Origin: Thermoplasmatota archaeon | GTDB lineage: Archaea > Thermoplasmatota > Thermoplasmata > Halarchaeoplasmatales > Halarchaeoplasmataceae | NCBI GenBank assembly: GCA_018334755.1 | Contig: JAGXLI010000019.1 | Coordinates: 1-32,405, forward strand | Direction of reading: 5' to 3' | Length of the DNA: 32,405 nucleotides | In this document: positions 22,350 to 31,878 of the stretch, one piece after another | How the letters are laid out: each line of letters opens with the position of its first letter | Position numbering within the stretch: the stretch's first letter is position 1 | The notes under the pieces: generated by a model | The model's input: only the letters and a program-made list of their open reading frames with translations | Database searches by the model: none | Told to the model about the DNA's origin: nothing | Made by a program: the position numbers and the translations under genes

Positions 22350-22901
22350 ATGGAGGATTTCGCCTACGTACTAGATTACCTAGCAGAGGGAAGGCCTAAT
22401 TCCAGGGACTATAAGCACGAAAGTCTGGTCTTGGCGCTTGGAAAAGATGAGTTCAAACTTTTTGAACTTATCCCGAAGGAAGAAAAAAATTTCGTCGTAG
22501 GCGATAAACTGTACATCGGAAAAGATATGGATAAAAGAGATAAGATAAACCATGTTAAGAGGCGGATCAGCTGGGACGAATTAACCCATGCTGGCCAGAG
22601 TGAGATCCCCTACATCATCGAAGATATTATAGATGATGAAGAAGAGCGTTTCTTGAAATTCTATAACGAGGCGCATCCGATAACCAAAAGATATCACATG
22701 CTGGAACTTTTACCCGGACTGGGGAAGAAAAAGATGGACGCTATACTTGATGATAGAGAAAAAGACGGTGAATTCGATTCCTTTGACGATCTAAAGGATC
22801 GAGTGGATTTAGTACACAAACCAAAGAAGTTAATAAAAGATCGGATATTACATGAACTGAAGAACTCAGACAGCAAGTATAAGGTATGGGTCGCTGAATG
22901 A
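22350..22901 (+). CDS. DUF655 family protein (predicted RNA-binding)
   Basis: COG1491/DUF655 proteins consist of an N-terminal OB-like region and a helix-hairpin-helix near the C-terminus. Here the first is MEDFAYVLDYLAEGRP through VVGDKLYIGK, and the second is ELLPGLGKKKMDAILDDREK (about 123-145) with a following LVHKPKK. They are conserved next to rpo4 and usually followed by the rRNA dimethyltransferase gene ksgA, suggesting a role in ribosome biogenesis or transcription; function is not established. I prefer the ATG at 22350, which has a gggagg site just before it and gives the conserved opening. The ATG at 22335 overlaps rpo4 and would add five residues. ksgA does not follow here. Confidence 0.9.
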   Translation: MEDFAYVLDYLAEGRPNSRDYKHESLVLALGKDEFKLFELIPKEEKNFVVGDKLYIGKDMDKRDKINHVKRRISWDELTHAGQSEIPYIIEDIIDDEEERFLKFYNEAHPITKRYHMLELLPGLGKKKMDAILDDREKDGEFDSFDDLKDRVDLVHKPKKLIKDRILHELKNSDSKYKVWVAE

Positions 22902-22933
22902 TCCTTACAAGAACTAGCTAAAAGTGGTAAAAA

Positions 22934-23101
22934 ATGTTACAGAATTCTACTGAGATCGAGATAGAGCAGGACGAAGCTAGTGAGTCAGACGAGTATATGA
23001 CCGTTTTCTTTGTTTTCGATTCAGTCTTAGAGAACAGCGGTATGCAATCACAGACGGCTCTAGAACTTTTCAAAAATATCCAGAATGAGAGTCTGCAGTG
23101 A
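22934..23101 (+). CDS. Small acidic ORF of 55 residues, unknown
   Basis: The ORF reads MLQNSTEIEIEQDEASESDE, then YMTVFFVFDSVLENSGMQSQ and a short helical end. It is acidic like the genome's proteins and starts 33 nt after DUF655 with only a poor ribosome site (gtggta). A 7-bp hairpin (aagatct/agatctt, 23108-23131) follows its stop. It occupies the place where ksgA is usually found but shows no resemblance to it. It may be a real small protein, a remnant or chance. Confidence 0.4.
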   Translation: MLQNSTEIEIEQDEASESDEYMTVFFVFDSVLENSGMQSQTALELFKNIQNESLQ

Positions 23102-23145
23102 TCTAAGAAGATCTAAAAACTAAAAGATCTTATATCGAATATAAC

Positions 23146-23300
23146 CAAAATATTTTTATACTATCCACCACATTCTCTTCTTTGTCCGACATATTGTAAT
23201 ATGTGTCTGACGTAAAAAGTCCATGGGATGGGCTCGTAATGCACTCTAAAAAGTTGGGAAATTGTAACTTAGCCCCCTCCCCGGCCGGTAATTTGGAGGA
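23146..23300 (+). promoter_or_regulatory. smc promoter, palindrome and SD
   Basis: The BRE/TATA box caaaatatttttatac (23146-23161) predicts a start near 23185 and a leader of about 125 nt. At the predicted start lies a palindrome, acatatt-gt-aatatgt (23189-23204), a candidate operator. A ggagga ribosome site at 23295-23300 precedes the TTG start. Apart from these I see no gene in 23102-23308. Confidence 0.6.
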
Positions 23301-23308
23301 AGATATAT

Positions 23309-26300
23309 TTGTATTTGAAAAAAGTCAGGATGGAAAATTTTAAATCGTTCGGTAGAGAGATGGAGATACCCCTGAGAGAAGGTTACACGAACATAACAGG
23401 TCCGAACGGTTCTGGAAAGTCAAATATCGCGGACGCTATTTTATTCGTCTTGGGGCCCAAGAGTTCAAAAGAGATAAGAGCAAGTCGTCTGACAGATCTG
23501 ATCTTCAACGGCGGGAACAAAGGCGAACCAGCGGACTACTGCAAGGTCAGCCTTATATTTGAAAACGAGGACCAAACTATACCTCTAGACGAAGATGAAG
23601 TCACTTTTACCAGGAAGATAAAAAGATCCGATAACCAGCAGGGATACAATTCTTATTTCTATATCAACGGTAGGACATCTCAGCTGAATGATTTTAAAGA
23701 ACTTTTGAGCCACGCCAGGATATCTTCCGGAGGCTATAATATAGTTCAGCAGGGTGACATAGCCAGGATAGTCGAGATGGGTCCCACAGAGAGGAGAAAA
23801 ATATTGGACGATATGTCCGGGATCAGCGACTACGATGAAGAGATCGAAGAGGCCGAAGAGAAAAAGGAAGAGGTCACCCAGGATCTTGAACGGATAAACA
23901 TACTGCTGGATGAGATCAACACCCAAGTAGAAGAGTTGGAGGATGACAGGAAGAAGGCGTTAAGGTACCAGGAACTGTCAGACAAGAAATCAGAAGCGGA
24001 AGAGAAGAAGAACTGGAAGATGGTCCAGGAAACTGAAAACCATATCACATCTATCCAGAACGACATAGAGGAAAACAAAGAGCAGATAGAGAAGAAAAAG
24101 GACAAGAAAGAGGAATATCGGGAAGAGAAGGAAAATATCTCTGAAGGGATAGATGATCTCAAAGAAGAACTGGACGAGAAGGGCGGCGAAAAGAGCGAGG
24201 AACTCCAGAACAAGATAAATGATCTCAGATTGGCGGTAGGAAGAGCCGACGACAAGAAAGAGGACGCCAAGTTCACCATAGAACAGGATGAGGATAAAAG
24301 AGAGGAACTGAAAGATACACTCGAAGATAAGAAAGACGAACTCGCGGAGATAAAAAAGAAGATAAAAGAGATAGACGAGAAGAAAGAGGAAGCTCAAGAG
24401 GAATTGGAAGACCTGGAAGACAAGATCGAAGAGATAGAAGAGAAACAATCCGACTCTGACAACCGGATAAAGGAATTGAAAAAAGATGCCGTCAAGCTTA
24501 ACCAGAAATTGGACGACAAGAAAGACAAGTTGTCCGATAAAAAGATCGAATTGGAGACGGTAAAAGATAAGATCGACAGGGTGATGGAAGAGATAGCCGA
24601 GATAGAGGAAGAAAAAGAGGACATAGAGTTCGAGAAAAGAGAGAAGGAGATGGAACTGGAGGACATAAGCGAAGAGAACGAAGAGCATGAAGAAAAATTG
24701 AGCGATCTGCAGGAAGAATTTCACGAGAAAAAGCGAAAGGAAAAAGATCTTAGAGAAGACAAGAGCGATCTCGAGGAAAGGGTAAATCGGTTGAAGAGAA
24801 AGTACGAAGAATTGGAGGCGCAGAAGAAAGCCGCTAAGTCGGTTAAGAAGGGCTACAGCAGAGCGGTCTCCACCATACTCGAGGCGAGAGATAAGGGCAA
24901 AATAGAGGGTATACACGGTACCATAGCGGAGTTAGCTGATGTGGAAGATGAGTATGAAACTGCCTTGAAAGTCGCCGCGGGGGGAAGGATGCAGTCTATC
25001 GTGGTCGACGACGACTCCGTCGCTTCGAAGGCGATAAAGCATCTGAAGAAAAATGACGCCGGAAGAGCGACGTTTTTACCTCTCAGCAAGATGCGCAGCG
25101 GAAGACCTAGAGGCAAAGCTCTCCGAACTGTGAAAGACGACAACGCAGTGGACTTCGCCATAGAACTGGTCGATTTTGAAGATGAATACGAGAACGTTTT
25201 CTGGTATGTTTTCCACGATACGGTGATAATGGAAAACATCGACTCAGCTAGAGATCAGATGGGGGGGGTCAGGATGGTGACTCTAGACGGCGAGAAGATC
25301 GAAAAAAGTGGAGCCATGGTAGGAGGAACATTGAAGAAGAATATGATCGGCTTCAGCGCCCCTGACAGAGGCGAAGTCGATAAGGTCAGCATGGATCTCA
25401 AGAACAGCAGGGAAAACCTGAAAAAGGTTCAGAACGAGTTGAAAGAGATCCAGAAAAGGATACAGAAGATACAGGACGAGATGCAGGAGTTGAAGAACGA
25501 AAGCAGCAGCCAGAAAGAGGCAGAACTGGAATCGGCGATAGAACGTTTAGAAAAAAAGATAGAGAAAAAGGAGTCGAGCTTAAAAGAGAAGAGGAAGGAA
25601 GAAGAGGAGCTGGAGGAGAAAAAAGAGAAGTTAGAAAGCTCCGTAGAACACTTGGAAGGCACGGTCGAAGATCTAAAAGAAGATAGAAAAGATATCAAAG
25701 AGAATATAAAAGAGATCAGCCCTGAAGAGTTATCGAGTCGACTCAATGATCTGAGAGAAGACGAGGTCGATCTGAATAAGCGTATCAACGAGTTGGATTC
25801 AAAATTGGACAAGAAAGAGAACAAAAAGGAGCAGCTCGAGAAAAGGATCGACCAGGTAAAAGAAAATAGAGAAGAACTCAAGGAAGAGATAGAGAGAAGC
25901 AAGAGTGAGATCAAAAAGGCAGAAAACACGATCGAAGATAAAGAAGAAGAACTTGACGAGCTGGAGGAGAAAGAGTCATCTGTAGATGAAGAACTCGAGG
26001 ATCTAAGAGATGAGCTAGAGGACAAGAAAGAAAAACGGATGGACCTGAAACACAAGATAGAGAACTTGGATAACGAGATCGAATCTAAAAAAGAATATAC
26101 CGTAACATTGAAAAGAAAGCTCAGCACGGAGAGAGAAAAACTGGAAGATCTGAAAGAGGATATTGACTCTGAAGCTGATTATTCGGACGAAGAACTGCCT
26201 CCCACAAAAGAGTTGAAGAACACGATAAGGCGGTGCGAGAACAAGATGGAAGAGCTGCAGCCGGTGAACATGAGAGCACTAGATGACTACAAGAAGAAGA

Positions 26301-26914
26301 AAGAAAGGAAAGAGAAACTTCAGGAAGAATACAGTGAACTGGAAGATAGAGAAGAGGAATTGAACAATATGATAGACGAACTCGACGAGAAGAAGAAAGA
26401 AGGACTGCTAAAAGTCCGCGACGGCATAAACGAGAATTTCGGAAAAGTCTACGAGGAACTGTCGGAAGGAGGAGAAGCTCACCTTGAGTTAGAAAATCCC
26501 GAGGATCCCTTCGAAGGTGGATTGAGGATCAAAGCCAGGCCACCCGGTAAAAAGGTACACCTGATCGACGCGCTTTCTGGCGGTGAGAAGAGCCTCGTCT
26601 CCATGGCTTTCATATTTTCGATACAGATGTACAACCCCTCGCCGTTTTACCTTCTCGACGAGATAGACCAAAACCTCGACGCGGTGAACGCTGAGAACGT
26701 AGCTAGCATGATAGGCAGGAACTCGGAAACCGCACAATTCATCCAGATATCACTGCGAAAAGTGACGTTGAAGAAATCCGACCACATAATCGGAGTCACC
26801 ATCAACGATAAAGGCATCTCCGACGTCATAATGAAAGTGAACATAGGGGAGAGCAGGGAGAAAGACATACCCGAATTCTCAGAAGTCAGTAAACTGGAAA
26901 CGGAGGTGCAGTAA
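23309..26914 (+). CDS. smc: Chromosome segregation ATPase SMC
   Basis: The 1201-residue protein has the full SMC plan. The N-terminal head has Walker A GPNGSGKSN (31-39). A first coiled coil runs from about 165 to 510. The hinge (about 515-670) starts near GIHGTIAELADVEDEYETAL and includes GRMQSIVVDD. A returning coil runs to about 1040. The C-terminal head holds the signature LSGGEKSL (about 1089) and Walker B/D-loop FYLLDEIDQNLDAVN (about 1113-1127). It condenses and segregates the chromosome with the kleisin ScpA, encoded 1 nt downstream. The start is TTG at 23309, supported by the ggagga site 8 nt upstream. The coils are extremely rich in Lys and Glu. Confidence 0.97.
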   Translation: MYLKKVRMENFKSFGREMEIPLREGYTNITGPNGSGKSNIADAILFVLGPKSSKEIRASRLTDLIFNGGNKGEPADYCKVSLIFENEDQTIPLDEDEVTFTRKIKRSDNQQGYNSYFYINGRTSQLNDFKELLSHARISSGGYNIVQQGDIARIVEMGPTERRKILDDMSGISDYDEEIEEAEEKKEEVTQDLERINILLDEINTQVEELEDDRKKALRYQELSDKKSEAEEKKNWKMVQETENHITSIQNDIEENKEQIEKKKDKKEEYREEKENISEGIDDLKEELDEKGGEKSEELQNKINDLRLAVGRADDKKEDAKFTIEQDEDKREELKDTLEDKKDELAEIKKKIKEIDEKKEEAQEELEDLEDKIEEIEEKQSDSDNRIKELKKDAVKLNQKLDDKKDKLSDKKIELETVKDKIDRVMEEIAEIEEEKEDIEFEKREKEMELEDISEENEEHEEKLSDLQEEFHEKKRKEKDLREDKSDLEERVNRLKRKYEELEAQKKAAKSVKKGYSRAVSTILEARDKGKIEGIHGTIAELADVEDEYETALKVAAGGRMQSIVVDDDSVASKAIKHLKKNDAGRATFLPLSKMRSGRPRGKALRTVKDDNAVDFAIELVDFEDEYENVFWYVFHDTVIMENIDSARDQMGGVRMVTLDGEKIEKSGAMVGGTLKKNMIGFSAPDRGEVDKVSMDLKNSRENLKKVQNELKEIQKRIQKIQDEMQELKNESSSQKEAELESAIERLEKKIEKKESSLKEKRKEEEELEEKKEKLESSVEHLEGTVEDLKEDRKDIKENIKEISPEELSSRLNDLREDEVDLNKRINELDSKLDKKENKKEQLEKRIDQVKENREELKEEIERSKSEIKKAENTIEDKEEELDELEEKESSVDEELEDLRDELEDKKEKRMDLKHKIENLDNEIESKKEYTVTLKRKLSTEREKLEDLKEDIDSEADYSDEELPPTKELKNTIRRCENKMEELQPVNMRALDDYKKKKERKEKLQEEYSELEDREEELNNMIDELDEKKKEGLLKVRDGINENFGKVYEELSEGGEAHLELENPEDPFEGGLRIKARPPGKKVHLIDALSGGEKSLVSMAFIFSIQMYNPSPFYLLDEIDQNLDAVNAENVASMIGRNSETAQFIQISLRKVTLKKSDHIIGVTINDKGISDVIMKVNIGESREKDIPEFSEVSKLETEVQ

Positions 26915-26915
26915 G

Positions 26916-27950
26916 ATGGTCTCAGAGATGAAGGAAGCGGGTATCCATCCCGATGAACCTACAAAAGAAGTGATACAGCATCTTACGTTCCATAAATCTA
27001 TAATCGACGAGGAAAGGAACGACGACAGGATCAACGATTATATAGATATCATAAAAGACATGAAAGATCTAGATGACGGCGGTCCCGATATCTCCAACGA
27101 TCCCTTCGAGAGTGCTATCGCCTCCATATTCAAGCTGGTTATCGAGGAAAAGATGGACCCGTGGGAGATAGACCTGATCTCTTTCACCGACATGTACCTT
27201 TCTCAAGCCAAGCAGAAGGAGAATATAGATTTCATCGTAGCCGGCCAATTGGTCAACATGGCGTGGTCCGTACTCAAGATGCAGTGCGAGCACGTGCTGA
27301 ACTCCGCCGAAGATGAAAAGAAGGAGGAAGAACAGTTCGAAGACAACCCAGAAGGAGATTTCTTCAATGACTGGGAGATGATGGACGAAGGCATGTATGA
27401 TATGTATGAAGAACCTGAGGACGTGGATTACGAGGAAGAAGTCATCGAGGAAGACAAAGCACCTCTAGAGAAGGCGGTCAGGAGAGAAGAAAAGAAACCC
27501 GTGTCTCTTATCCAGCTGGTCGACGCTTTCGAAGATGCCAAGAAAGAGGCAAAATATAGAGAGAAGATGGAGCGTATCAGGAAGGAGAAAAAGAAGGAAA
27601 GAGAAGAAAAACTGGAAAAGCAGAAAGAAGAGTACGATACCCATTCTCACCAGGAAAACCTCCAGCACGATCTCTCCCTGATCTGGAGTAGGATATGCTG
27701 TTATGAGCAGAAAGTTATCACCTTGAATATGATACACGATAACAGAAAAAAGGACATAATCACCGCAATGCGGTCTGTCCTTTTCCTCAATAAACAAGAT
27801 AAGATAAATATTAAGCAGCTCGAATATCCCAACGGCCAGATCTTGTTGAAAAACCTCGTACCTGAAAAAGAGAGAGAAAACGGTTTGATAGATTTTATCT
27901 CTGAAGAGGAAAAAGAATCGATGGCACTTGAAGAAGTCATGATGCCGTGA
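26916..27950 (+). CDS. scpA: Segregation and condensation protein A (kleisin)
   Basis: The N-terminal kleisin domain is clear: NDPFESAIASIFKLVIEEKM leads into DPWEIDLISFTDMYLSQ, which contacts the SMC neck, then FIVAGQLVNMAWSVLKMQCE. A long acidic linker and a basic coiled segment (about 210-245, KEKKKEREEKLEKQKEEY) follow. The C-terminal winged helix (about 270-344) would bind the SMC head cap. At 344 residues it is longer than bacterial ScpA because of an N-terminal extension of about 60 residues and the linkers. It is coupled to smc. The usual third partner gene, scpB, does not follow; the next gene is convergent. Confidence 0.92.
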   Translation: MVSEMKEAGIHPDEPTKEVIQHLTFHKSIIDEERNDDRINDYIDIIKDMKDLDDGGPDISNDPFESAIASIFKLVIEEKMDPWEIDLISFTDMYLSQAKQKENIDFIVAGQLVNMAWSVLKMQCEHVLNSAEDEKKEEEQFEDNPEGDFFNDWEMMDEGMYDMYEEPEDVDYEEEVIEEDKAPLEKAVRREEKKPVSLIQLVDAFEDAKKEAKYREKMERIRKEKKKEREEKLEKQKEEYDTHSHQENLQHDLSLIWSRICCYEQKVITLNMIHDNRKKDIITAMRSVLFLNKQDKINIKQLEYPNGQILLKNLVPEKERENGLIDFISEEEKESMALEEVMMP

Positions 27951-27964
27951 AGCCGGCGTTCTCA

Positions 27965-29725
27965 TCAATCCACGTAATAATATTCCCCGTTAGATTTTTG
28001 TTTCCTGTCCAACCTCGAATCTAGTTTATTAACTCTCGGTCTTTTGGTTTCCTCGTCCCTTCTAAAGGTTATGTCCACTTCTTTCAAGAAGTTGTTCATG
28101 CCTTTCCTCATCTCATAGGGACCTTCACCTTTTCCCTTGACCCCAGGTTCACCGGAAAAATTCATGATCATATCCGATACGTAATCGATGAAATATACGT
28201 CGTGGTCCACGATCATACCGCCTTTATTGCTTTTCTCCATGAATCTGCGAAGTACCTTTGCGGCTGTCATCCTTCTTCCCGCATCCAGATAAGCACTGGG
28301 TTCGTCTATCAGGTAAAGGTCGGCGTTCCTTCCCAGGCTGAGAGCCAGCACCACTCTCTGAAGCTCCCCTCCACTCAGATTCGGAACCTCTCTCTCGTAC
28401 AGGTCCTCTAGATCGAGAGGGCTTAAAACATTAGATCTGAAAAATCCATCGTCCATACTGCTTCCTATCTCAGTCCTGTAAAGATCTACGACTCTTCCTT
28501 CATATTCAGGTTTGATATATTGAGGTTTATAACTGACCTCTATCTCTTTCTCGATCGTCCCCTCCGTAGGTTCTATCACGTCCGCTAACATCTTAACAAA
28601 AGTGGTTTTACCAGTGGCGTTCGGCCCGACGACCCCGATCACTTCTCCTTCCGGGATCTCCCCCTTATCGGTCTCTAATTCAAAGCTATCCCATCTTTTG
28701 ACGAGTTCATCGTATCTTACTATTGGCTTGGAATGCCATTCGGATTTTGGCGCTCTTTTTTCAAAAGTTATCTCCGTATCTCTAAAACGCATATTCTCTT
28801 CGTCTAGAAATCCTCTTAGATAGGAATTTATAGCCTTCCTGACGCCTTTAGGATGAGAAACGACTCCATAGGCTCCTTTCGTGCCGTAGAGCACGTGAAC
28901 ATTATCCGCTAAAAAATCCAGTACCGCTAGATCGTGCTCTATAACCATCACTCGATTTTCCTCACTCTTCTCCTTTATGGCTTCCGCGACCTTCAAACGC
29001 TGTTTGATGTCCAGGTAAGAGGAAGGTTCATCGTAAAAGTACACGTCGGCATCTTTGATCGATGTCGCCGCTATAGCGACCCTCTGAAGTTCCCCACCGG
29101 AGAGATTGGTTACCTTCGAATCCAAGGTGTTCTCTATATCCAGCGCTTCTATCCACTTTTCCGCGTCATCCCCGACGCTGTGAAGTAGATCCTCCACCTT
29201 TCCAGAGTAGTGGGCCGGGATCTTGTCCACGTACTGGGGCTTCAGAGCCGTCTCCATCTCTCTCTCCGATAAAGACCTGAAATAGTCACCGAGAGCCGTC
29301 CCCGAGTATTTCTCTATGGCCTTATCCCATGATACGTCCCCTTCATACTTACCTAAGTTGGGTGTGATCTCGCCGGAGAGTATCCTCACGGCAGTGGTCT
29401 TTCCTATCCCGTTCGCTCCTAAGAGGCCCGTGACGTGCCCCTCCTCGGGCAAAGGAAGCCGGTATATCCGGAAGCTGTTCTCGCCGAATTGATGGATCAG
29501 ATCAGTATCGAGTTCTTCAGGAAGATTTATTATCCTTATAGCGTCGAAGGGACATTTATCCACGCATATACCGCAGCCTTCACAGAGTTCTTCAGAGATC
29601 TTTATACCGTCTTCAATCTTGACTATCGTCTCGTCACCGGTTCTGACTTTAGGGCAATAATTGATACACTCGTAACTGCATCGATCGGGTTGACATTTGT
29701 CCTCGAGCACGACGGCTATCCGCAT
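27965..29725 (-). CDS. rli1: ABCE1/RLI1 ribosome-recycling ATPase
   Basis: This essential archaeal/eukaryotic protein splits ribosomes after termination. The N-terminal iron-sulfur domain has eight cysteines (11, 16, 20, 24, 48, 51, 54, 58) for two [4Fe-4S] clusters. Two ABC cassettes follow. The first has Walker A GANGIGKTT (103-111), signature LSGGELQRV and EPSSYLD. The second has GPNATGKTT, LSGGELQRV and EPSAYLD. The hinge and C-terminal tail are present, so the 586 residues are complete. A gaggtg ribosome site and a TATA-like aatataaaatatc lie just upstream of the ATG. Confidence 0.97.
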   Translation of the reverse strand: MRIAVVLEDKCQPDRCSYECINYCPKVRTGDETIVKIEDGIKISEELCEGCGICVDKCPFDAIRIINLPEELDTDLIHQFGENSFRIYRLPLPEEGHVTGLLGANGIGKTTAVRILSGEITPNLGKYEGDVSWDKAIEKYSGTALGDYFRSLSEREMETALKPQYVDKIPAHYSGKVEDLLHSVGDDAEKWIEALDIENTLDSKVTNLSGGELQRVAIAATSIKDADVYFYDEPSSYLDIKQRLKVAEAIKEKSEENRVMVIEHDLAVLDFLADNVHVLYGTKGAYGVVSHPKGVRKAINSYLRGFLDEENMRFRDTEITFEKRAPKSEWHSKPIVRYDELVKRWDSFELETDKGEIPEGEVIGVVGPNATGKTTFVKMLADVIEPTEGTIEKEIEVSYKPQYIKPEYEGRVVDLYRTEIGSSMDDGFFRSNVLSPLDLEDLYEREVPNLSGGELQRVVLALSLGRNADLYLIDEPSAYLDAGRRMTAAKVLRRFMEKSNKGGMIVDHDVYFIDYVSDMIMNFSGEPGVKGKGEGPYEMRKGMNNFLKEVDITFRRDEETKRPRVNKLDSRLDRKQKSNGEYYYVD

Positions 29726-29811
29726 CTGAACACCTCATAAGAGATAGTGATATTTTATATTGATGCTTGTTGAGGCTTACTACATCCTATCTTGCTTTCA
29801 TCTTGGCTCAC

Positions 29812-31746
29812 CTATGTTTCAAATCCCTCTCTTGTTCTAGCGGCTAGGCCCCTCTTAAAGGCCTGGACCTCCTCCTTCGTCAAAAAGACCCTTGCAGTAG
29901 CCGCTATCTCGTCGTCTTGGGTCACTACGATCGCCTCGTCACCCGGTCTAAGCTCACCAGACATCTCAGTAACGAATTTTGCGAAGACGTTCTTTCCTTC
30001 AGAATTGAATTTGGCGCTCTCATCGGTGACTTCTATCCTCATCTTTGGAGAAGAGAGCTTAGCCCACAATATTTGCGCTCCCGGTTTTTTAAGGGTGAAA
30101 AATCCATCGTAATGTCTGACCGAAAGGATATGCTCTCCATCCAACATTACATTTTTGATCCTGCCCTTATTGTTCTTGACGAATTCGAGTGTTCCATCGG
30201 TCAATACTTTTCCAGCCTCCTTACAGAACTGGTAATCCGCCGTGGTTTTGATCTTCATCTCATCAAATGAAATACCTTCTTGATGCGGCTGAGAAAGAGA
30301 ATCAAGCGTCTTTTTCCCCTCCCATCTTATCATATTATCGATATCCTTCCTTTCTTTGTATCTGGTTAGAAGCTTCTCCGGCATCTTATCTGAAGAAAAG
30401 ATAGACTGAGCTACCGGATATATCTCGTCCATCTCCAGGGGTACAGGTCCGATCGGGGTCTCTACCAGGTAATTCAGTTCATGATCCTCCATTGAACCCA
30501 GTTCTTCTCGTAGATGTCTGTTGTATGGTTTCTTATCTTGATCCATCTCGAATAAGATCGTGGGTCCATCCGCAGGAGGTTCGTATTCAGACATTATCCA
30601 ATCTTGTATGCGTTTGATAGCCGGTCTCCAATAGGTCTCGGACCCGGTATCGAAGAGTGCCCTTTTCCGACTCCTGGGTTCGAATTTTTCTAGATATTCA
30701 TATCTATCATCTAGAACTTTTAGTGTCTTGAGAAGCTCGGGATGGCCTCTGACTCTTCTCTCTACAAGTTCCCAGAGCGTTCCTTCTACTATACTCTGTT
30801 TGACTTTCTCCATCTCTTTACGACTGATCCATAGATTATGTTCGGCCAACAATTCCTCTCTCTTATCTTCACTCAGATCTTTCAGCTCCTCAGTGGTATG
30901 AGATGTACAGACAGGACATTCACATCCTAGATGCTCTAAATCGCTTAAGTTCTTCGTTCCCTCCGGATACATAAGGTCTCCTCGCTTAGCGTACTTGGCA
31001 TATGAGCTGGAATCGAAAAGATCACATCCCAACAGTACGGCCAAAGAATAGATCATGGGATGGCCCGCCCCGAAGAGGTGAACCGGTCCTTTAGCGCCCA
31101 ATCCTTTCTTTGAAGAAACGATAACTTTGACCAGTTCCGAAAATTTATAATCCTCCATCAGCGGAACGACCCCGCCGATGGGATAAAAATCACCGTCCAA
31201 TTCTTTCATCAATTCTCCACATCTCTCCCTCAGATGGGGATAGACAGATCCCTGTATAGGAAACGCTGTATGACCTTCTTTCCCCGCAAATTCTTCCTTC
31301 GCCTTTTTAGCTCTTTGTACCGTCTTTTCCATCTTCTTCTCCGCATCGAGTTCCGTCTCATCCGGTTCCGTAAATTCGTCAAGTATGGTAGAGATATCCG
31401 AACCTATCTTTTTCTGAAAACTCAATATCTCTTCTGGCTCTACCACTACATCCCCGTACACGTGAGACTGAAATGTTCCGGAATCCGTCATGATCGGACC
31501 AGAAAAATCGAGCATACTATGGATCCCCTCCTCTAGAGCTTCTTCTTTAAGCTCCTCACTCTGGTATATTATATATGAATTGGTTATCAGAACCTGGATA
31601 TCGAATTCTTCTTTCAGCTTTTCAGTAGATATCAATTCAAAATTGGGGTTTATAACCGGCATTATGGCCGGTGTTTCTACTGTACCGGAAGGGGTCGTAA
31701 ATTCACCTATCCTAGCTAGTCCGTCTCTCTTTTTGATCTCGAACAT
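29812..31746 (-). CDS. tgtA: Archaeosine tRNA-guanine transglycosylase
   Basis: The enzyme exchanges guanine 15 in the D-loop of archaeal tRNAs for preQ0, the first step to archaeosine. The TIM-barrel domain has the catalytic Asp88 in MTDSGTFQSH and the nucleophile candidate Asp245 in LFDSSSYA. The zinc site is Cys275, Cys277 and Cys280 in GCECPVCTSH. The last about 80 residues are a PUA domain (GAQILWAKLSSPKMRIEVTD, then GDEAIVVT). The 644-residue length shows the full-length euryarchaeal form with barrel and C-terminal domains in one chain. It is transcribed toward rli1 with an 86-bp gap. Confidence 0.96.
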   Translation of the reverse strand: MFEIKKRDGLARIGEFTTPSGTVETPAIMPVINPNFELISTEKLKEEFDIQVLITNSYIIYQSEELKEEALEEGIHSMLDFSGPIMTDSGTFQSHVYGDVVVEPEEILSFQKKIGSDISTILDEFTEPDETELDAEKKMEKTVQRAKKAKEEFAGKEGHTAFPIQGSVYPHLRERCGELMKELDGDFYPIGGVVPLMEDYKFSELVKVIVSSKKGLGAKGPVHLFGAGHPMIYSLAVLLGCDLFDSSSYAKYAKRGDLMYPEGTKNLSDLEHLGCECPVCTSHTTEELKDLSEDKREELLAEHNLWISRKEMEKVKQSIVEGTLWELVERRVRGHPELLKTLKVLDDRYEYLEKFEPRSRKRALFDTGSETYWRPAIKRIQDWIMSEYEPPADGPTILFEMDQDKKPYNRHLREELGSMEDHELNYLVETPIGPVPLEMDEIYPVAQSIFSSDKMPEKLLTRYKERKDIDNMIRWEGKKTLDSLSQPHQEGISFDEMKIKTTADYQFCKEAGKVLTDGTLEFVKNNKGRIKNVMLDGEHILSVRHYDGFFTLKKPGAQILWAKLSSPKMRIEVTDESAKFNSEGKNVFAKFVTEMSGELRPGDEAIVVTQDDEIAATARVFLTKEEVQAFKRGLAARTREGFET

Positions 31747-31805
31747 CTTACATACACTCGAACAAAGTTCATACTAACTAATAAAGGCTGATAATAAAAT
31801 CATTC

Positions 31806-31819
31806 GGTCAGCATTGACC
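31806..31819. promoter_or_regulatory. Palindrome ggtca-gcat-tgacc upstream of tgtA
   Basis: A perfect 5-bp inverted repeat with a 4-nt spacer lies about 60 nt before the tgtA start, in AT-rich DNA that also carries TATA-like strings. It could be an operator; no regulator is identified. Confidence 0.35.
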
Positions 31820-31830
31820 ATAAAATCCAA

Positions 31831-31855
31831 CTTAAAAAAAATAAAAAGTTTTAGA
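31831..31855 (-). terminator. T-rich terminator after the zinc-ribbon gene
   Basis: On the minus strand aaaacttttta is followed by a run of eight T residues shortly after the stop codon at 31879, a typical archaeal oligo-T terminator. Confidence 0.6.
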
Positions 31856-31878
31856 GAAAGGTGTTAGATAGAGGATCA

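Noticed and set aside
23990-24916. A 308-codon minus-strand frame (and several others) opposite smc
   Set aside because: Long Lys/Glu codon runs of the SMC coiled coil give open Leu/Phe/Ser frames on the other strand; no start signals.
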